This document shows, one piece after another, positions 5,536-8,425 of a stretch of 8,425 nt of DNA. The position numbers and the translations under genes were made by a program. Position 1 is the stretch's first letter, and each line of letters opens with the position of its first letter. The stretch comes from Mailhella massiliensis (GTDB lineage Bacteria; Desulfobacterota; Desulfovibrionia; Desulfovibrionales; Desulfovibrionaceae): NCBI RefSeq assembly GCF_020741395.1, contig NZ_DYZA01000197.1, forward strand, positions 1 to 8,425, in the 5' to 3' direction. The notes beneath the pieces were generated by a model. It did not search any database, was not told where the DNA came from, and worked only from the letters and a program-made list of their open reading frames with translations.

Positions 5536-6912
5536 ATGAGCCTGCCTTCCGACATTGCCGCAGAACTCAGGAATATTCTCGGCCCCGGGGGCTTTCTCGA
5601 CGCTGAGGAAGACCTCCGCTCCTTCGCCTACGACCTTTTCGCCACCCACAGGCCCGACGCCGTGGCCCTGCCCGCCACGGTGGACGAAGCCTCGGCCGTG
5701 ATGCGCCTGTGCAACCAGCGCCACGTCCCGGTGTATCCGCGCGGCTCGGGCACCAGCCTGGCCGGCTCCCCGGTGCCCGTCATGGGTGGGCTTGTGCTTT
5801 GCAGCTCGCGCATGAACAAGGTGCTTGAGGTCTCCGTCACCGACCGCCTTGCCCGCGTGCAGGCCGGGTGCGTCACGGGCGACCTCCAGAAGGCGGCGGC
5901 GGAAAAGGGGCTCATGTACCCGCCGAACCCCACCTCCTGCCTCTACTCCACCATAGGCGGCAACGTGGCCACCAACGCAGGCGGCGCGAGCGGCGCGAAA
6001 TACGGCGTCACGCGCGACTATCTTCTCGGGCTCACTGCGGTGCTGCCCGGCGGGGAAATCGTGCGCATGGGCAACCGCTGCCAGAAGGACGTGACGGGCT
6101 TCGACCTGCCGCGCCTTCTCTGCGGCTCGGAGGGGCTTCTCGCCTTCATTGCGGAAGTCACGGTGAAGCTCATCCCCATGCCGGAGAGCATCCGCACGGC
6201 TCTGGCCTATTTTTCCGACGTGACGGAAGCCGGTTCCGTGGTGGCGGATATCGTGGGCCACCGCATCCTGCCCTGCACGCTGGAGCTCATGGACGGCGTG
6301 TTTCTGCGCACCGTGGCCGAAGTGTACGGCGTGCCCTGCCCCGAAGGCGCGGGCGCGGCCCTGCTCATTGAGGTGGACGGGCCGGACATGGTGCTGGAAG
6401 GCCAGATGAAGACCATCGAGGGCATCTGCAAAAAGCACAACGCCACAGGCATGGAATTTGCCGCAAGCGAAGAGGAGCGCGAAATACTCTGGAAGGCGCG
6501 GCGCGGGGGCACGGCGGCCCTGGTGCGCAAGGCCGACAGGCTGGTGACGCTCGACTACGCGGTGCCCATTTCCCTCCTGCCCCAGGCGCTCAAGCTCATG
6601 GAAAAGCTGGCCGGGGAACATAAGTGCAACGTCGTCACCATCGCCCATGCGGCGGACGGCAACCTGCACCCCATGGTGCTCTACAGCCCGGGCAAGCCGG
6701 AGGAGGACGCGGCCTACGAGGCCTTCTGCGACGCCTCCACCCGCGCGATCCTGGAGCTCGGCGGCACCATCAGCGGCGAGCACGGCATAGGGCTGGAAAA
6801 GAAGCAGTACATGCCCATGCAGCTCGGGGATGAGCAGATGCGCATCATGCGCGGCATCTGCCGCCTGTTCGACCCCTACGGCATCATGAATCCCGGCAAG
6901 CTGGAGAGATAG
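5536..6912 (+). CDS. glcD: FAD-linked 2-hydroxyacid oxidase, GlcD/D-lactate dehydrogenase type
   Basis: This 458-residue flavoprotein oxidises a 2-hydroxyacid such as glycolate or D-lactate to the 2-oxoacid. The FAD-binding (PCMH-type) domain covers about 35-215. It includes the pyrophosphate-binding YPRGSGTSLAG (67-77), YPPNPTSCLYSTIGGNVATNAGG (128-150) and the GVTRDYLLGL stretch (157-166). The C-terminal FAD-oxidase domain carries HAADGNLHPM (371-380), GTISGEHGIGLEK (410-422) and the terminal NPGK (452-455). These histidine-containing motifs line the active site in the family. Length matches GlcD (about 460-500). AAAGGA at 5524-5529 gives a 6-nt spacing to the ATG. The gene is 2 nt upstream of its iron-sulfur partner. 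No GlcE (second FAD subunit) is present, so this is the two-part form also seen in sulfate reducers. Family is certain; substrate is not, and the symbol is used in the family sense. Confidence 0.93.
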   Translation: MSLPSDIAAELRNILGPGGFLDAEEDLRSFAYDLFATHRPDAVALPATVDEASAVMRLCNQRHVPVYPRGSGTSLAGSPVPVMGGLVLCSSRMNKVLEVSVTDRLARVQAGCVTGDLQKAAAEKGLMYPPNPTSCLYSTIGGNVATNAGGASGAKYGVTRDYLLGLTAVLPGGEIVRMGNRCQKDVTGFDLPRLLCGSEGLLAFIAEVTVKLIPMPESIRTALAYFSDVTEAGSVVADIVGHRILPCTLELMDGVFLRTVAEVYGVPCPEGAGAALLIEVDGPDMVLEGQMKTIEGICKKHNATGMEFAASEEEREILWKARRGGTAALVRKADRLVTLDYAVPISLLPQALKLMEKLAGEHKCNVVTIAHAADGNLHPMVLYSPGKPEEDAAYEAFCDASTRAILELGGTISGEHGIGLEKKQYMPMQLGDEQMRIMRGICRLFDPYGIMNPGKLER

Positions 6913-6914
6913 CC

Positions 6915-8189
6915 ATGAAAGGCCCCACCTGCGAATACTGCGGCCGCTGCCTCAGCGTGTGCCCCAGCTACAAACATCATCTGGTGGAAACCTTCGGCCC
7001 GCGCGCCCGCATCGACCTTGCGCGCGCCGTGGCCGCGGGGGAGCTGAAGCCCGGGGAACGCTACCACGACGCCATAAAAAGCTGCCTTCAGTGCCTCGCC
7101 TGCACGGAGATATGCGGCAAGGGCGTGGACGGCGCGCAGATCATCCTCGACGCGCGCCTTGCCGAAGGCGACGGCAGGCTTACCCTGAAGCGCAGGCTGG
7201 AAAAGCTCGTCACCTGCTCCCTTCTGCCGCGGCGCGAGCTCATGCGGAAGATGATCCGCGCCTGCTCCTTTTTCCAGCACGTTTTCCCGCTGGATACGCG
7301 CGGCAGCATACGCCACCTGCCGGATGCGCTCTGCGGCGCGGCGGGCAAGAGAAGCATGCCCGACCTGGCGAAGAAATCCCTTTTCGAGATACTGCCCGAG
7401 CGCGTCATGCCGCCGGACAACGTGACGCAGGTGGGGGAGGCGGCGCTTTTCACGGGCTGCTTCGGCGGGCTGGTGAACGTGGAAGCCTCGCTTGCCCTGG
7501 TGAACGCCCTTGCCCTGCGCGGCTACACGGTGTTCATCCCCCGCGCGCAGTCCTGCTGCGGCGCGCCGGCCGAGCTCAGCGGCTTCAAGGAAGCCTTTGA
7601 AAAGGCCGAGGCGCACAACGCGGAAGTATTCGCCGCCTGCCCCGACATGCCGGTGCTCACGCTCTGCGCCACCTGCCACCGCACCCTTTCGCGGGAATAC
7701 GCCTCCTCGGGCAGGGAACTTGCGGGCCGCATCACAGACGCCGCACTCTTCCTGCAGAGGCACGACGCGCGCACGGGCTTTGCCGCGCCCATGCCCGAAA
7801 AACTGCCCGCCGCCGCGCTCCTGCGCGTGCGCGAGCGCCCCGTGAGCGCGGCCGACCCCCTCGTGGTCGCCGTGCACGACCCGTGCCACTTCCGGCTCGA
7901 CCCCCAGGTGGGCCGCGCCGTGCGCAGGGAGCTTGCCGCAAAGCCGTGGATAAGGCTCGTGGAGCTCAAGGACCCCGGCTCCTGCTGCGGCGGGGGCGGC
8001 GTCTCCAGCCTGAAGAACCCGGCCCTTGCCGACGAACTCGGCAAGGCGCGGGCCGTGGCCGTCATGGAAAGCGGGGCCGATATCGTCACCGCCCAGTGCC
8101 CGGGCTGCGTGCTCCAGCTCAACAATCACCTGAAGCGCCAAAAGGCCGACGCGAGGGCCTGCCACACCCTGGAACTCATCGGCAGGTAG
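6915..8189 (+). CDS. glcF: Iron-sulfur electron-transfer subunit, GlcF / CCG-domain protein
   Basis: This 424-residue protein takes electrons from GlcD and passes them to the respiratory chain. Two [4Fe-4S] motifs lie at the N terminus: C6-x2-C9-x2-C12-x3-C16 and C57-x2-C60-x2-C63-x3-C67. Two cysteine-rich CCG domains of the heterodisulfide-reductase D type follow. The first has Cys182, SCCG (213-216) and CATC (251-254); the second has DPCH (322-325), SCCGGGG (356-362) and CPGC (395-398). All expected cysteines are present. No membrane segment is visible, so it is probably peripheral at the inner face of the membrane. Length fits GlcF (about 400-430). GGAGAG (6903-6908) inside the end of glcD gives 6-nt spacing to the ATG, so the pair is almost certainly co-transcribed and coupled. 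An intrinsic terminator follows. Confidence 0.94.
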   Translation: MKGPTCEYCGRCLSVCPSYKHHLVETFGPRARIDLARAVAAGELKPGERYHDAIKSCLQCLACTEICGKGVDGAQIILDARLAEGDGRLTLKRRLEKLVTCSLLPRRELMRKMIRACSFFQHVFPLDTRGSIRHLPDALCGAAGKRSMPDLAKKSLFEILPERVMPPDNVTQVGEAALFTGCFGGLVNVEASLALVNALALRGYTVFIPRAQSCCGAPAELSGFKEAFEKAEAHNAEVFAACPDMPVLTLCATCHRTLSREYASSGRELAGRITDAALFLQRHDARTGFAAPMPEKLPAAALLRVRERPVSAADPLVVAVHDPCHFRLDPQVGRAVRRELAAKPWIRLVELKDPGSCCGGGGVSSLKNPALADELGKARAVAVMESGADIVTAQCPGCVLQLNNHLKRQKADARACHTLELIGR

Positions 8190-8208
8190 GGGAACCTTGA
8201 AAAATATC

Positions 8209-8237
8209 AGGGCCGGGGGAAGACCCCGGCCTTTTTT
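8209..8237 (+). terminator. Intrinsic terminator of the glcDF unit
   Basis: A perfect 8-bp stem (8211-8218 with 8224-8231) has a GAAGA loop and can be extended by an A-T and a G-U pair. It is followed by six T residues (8232-8237). It begins about 20 nt after the glcF stop codon. On the opposite strand a T-rich stretch (complement of 8200-8207) follows the hairpin after a few bases, so it may also stop transcription coming from tnpB. Confidence 0.9.
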
Positions 8238-8283
8238 GTATCTTCACGCCCTGCGGGAAGAGGGGATTCTCACGGCACGGCAG

Positions 8284-8352
8284 TTGACATCCTCCCCCGC
8301 CTGAAGTCGGGGGATTCCTATCGGTAGCGGCTCTAACGAGCCGCGCCATAGG
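8284..8352 (-). ncRNA. IS200/IS605-type element end and putative omega-RNA scaffold
   Basis: The + strand TTGACATCCTCCCCCG and the hairpin after it match the well-known terminal sequence of IS605/IS1341-like elements. The hairpin has a 7-bp stem (8293-8299 with 8308-8314) and an 8-nt loop. Read on the - strand, this lies just 3' of tnpB, where the element end and the omega-RNA (the guide RNA of TnpB nucleases) coincide. More structure is nested next to it: a perfect 7-bp stem (8327-8333 with 8338-8344, loop TAAC) inside a 5-bp stem (8317-8321 with 8348-8352). The omega-RNA role is inferred from known TnpB systems, and the exact boundaries are not visible. The scaffold may extend further into tnpB. 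Confidence 0.7.
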
Positions 8353-8425
8353 CGGGTTCCTGATTCAACACGGGCGCTTGAGCCCTTCCCGCTCCACAGG
8401 CTGACACGGCCTGCCCGGCCGCCAG
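8333..8425 (-). CDS. tnpB: TnpB (OrfB) RNA-guided nuclease, C-terminal fragment cut by the window edge
   Basis: Only the last 30 codons and the TAG stop (complement of 8333-8335) are in the window. The peptide reads LAAGQAVSACGAG, then a short linker, then a NQEPAYGAAR ending. The A-V-x-A-C-G motif and the near-terminal Q-E-P match the conserved tail of IS605 OrfB/TnpB proteins, just after the last RuvC block (which lies outside the window). TnpB proteins are about 370-420 residues long and act as omega-RNA-guided DNA nucleases, ancestral to Cas12. The adjoining element end supports the call independently. Whether the rest of the gene is intact cannot be seen. Confidence 0.8.
   Translation of the reverse strand: MAAGQAVSACGAGRAQAPVLNQEPAYGAAR

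Larger units (their letters stand above)
8284..8425 (-). mobile_element. Partial IS200/IS605 (IS1341-like) insertion element, right end
   Basis: The element's end lies at about 8284 and it continues past the right edge of the window. Its visible parts are the terminal hairpin and the 3' end of tnpB. It is inserted about 45 bp beyond the glcDF terminator, so it disrupts no gene seen here. Whether it also carries a tnpA (Y1 transposase) gene cannot be told from this window. Confidence 0.75.

Noticed and set aside
1630..6783. A 1717-codon open frame on the - strand spanning several genes
   Set aside because: It lies antisense to dctQ, dctM, the aminotransferase and glcD, which all happen to share one reading frame (starts 1633, 2269, 3646, 5536). 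GC-rich codon bias keeps the opposite frame free of stops. The product is His/Gly/Ala/Arg-rich with no domain, while the + strand genes show complete family motifs.
6876..8165. A 429-codon - strand open frame over glcF
   Set aside because: It is antisense to a gene whose cysteine motifs are all intact; the product has the low-complexity look of GC-rich antisense frames.
8262..8317. GGGGATTC repeated at 8262-8269 and 8310-8317, as a possible target-site duplication
   Set aside because: IS200/IS605 elements do not make target duplications, and the second copy is part of the element's own terminal hairpin. Eight bases of G-rich sequence can recur by chance.

Overview
This GC-rich window suggests an anaerobic or respiratory proteobacterium. 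My best guess is the Desulfovibrionaceae type (Desulfovibrio, Bilophila and relatives), because dct-type TRAP transporters beside GlcD/GlcF-type 2-hydroxyacid dehydrogenases are common there. That assignment is inference from gene content and composition only. All six substantial protein genes lie on the + strand. A seventh, partial gene enters from the right edge on the - strand.

Layout. Positions 1-227 are an AT-rich upstream region with a good sigma70-type promoter (TTGACA, 17 nt, TAATCT) and a 5' leader. Positions 228-1316 encode a periplasmic TRAP solute-binding protein (DctP type, TTG start). A 316-bp spacer follows and carries a strong stem-loop plus T-rich tail, a likely attenuator. 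Next come the small (DctQ, 1633-2265) and large (DctM, 2269-3546) TRAP membrane subunits, 3 nt apart. A 99-bp spacer with two strong hairpins, the first terminator-like, separates them from a PLP-dependent class I/II aminotransferase (3646-4812). Positions 4813-5535 form a 723-bp, very GC-rich and T-poor gap with no convincing gene. It contains a 16-bp direct repeat, several hairpins and a 14-bp perfect palindrome. Then come a GlcD-type FAD-linked oxidase (5536-6912) and, 2 nt after its stop codon, a GlcF-type iron-sulfur protein (6915-8189). The unit closes with a clear intrinsic terminator (8209-8237).

The right edge (about 8284-8425) is the end of an IS200/IS605 (IS1341-like) element. It shows the characteristic terminal hairpin and, on the - strand, the last 30 codons of a TnpB (OrfB) protein. 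The surrounding DNA can fold into nested stem-loops, as expected for an omega-RNA scaffold.

Working model (inference). The TRAP system imports a small carboxylate. GlcD/GlcF oxidises a 2-hydroxyacid to the 2-oxoacid and passes electrons through flavin and [4Fe-4S] centres to the respiratory chain. The aminotransferase interconverts the 2-oxoacid and an amino acid. The sequence does not identify the substrate. None of the families is new; the points worth a second look are this combination, the RNA structures in the spacers and the TnpB/omega-RNA end.
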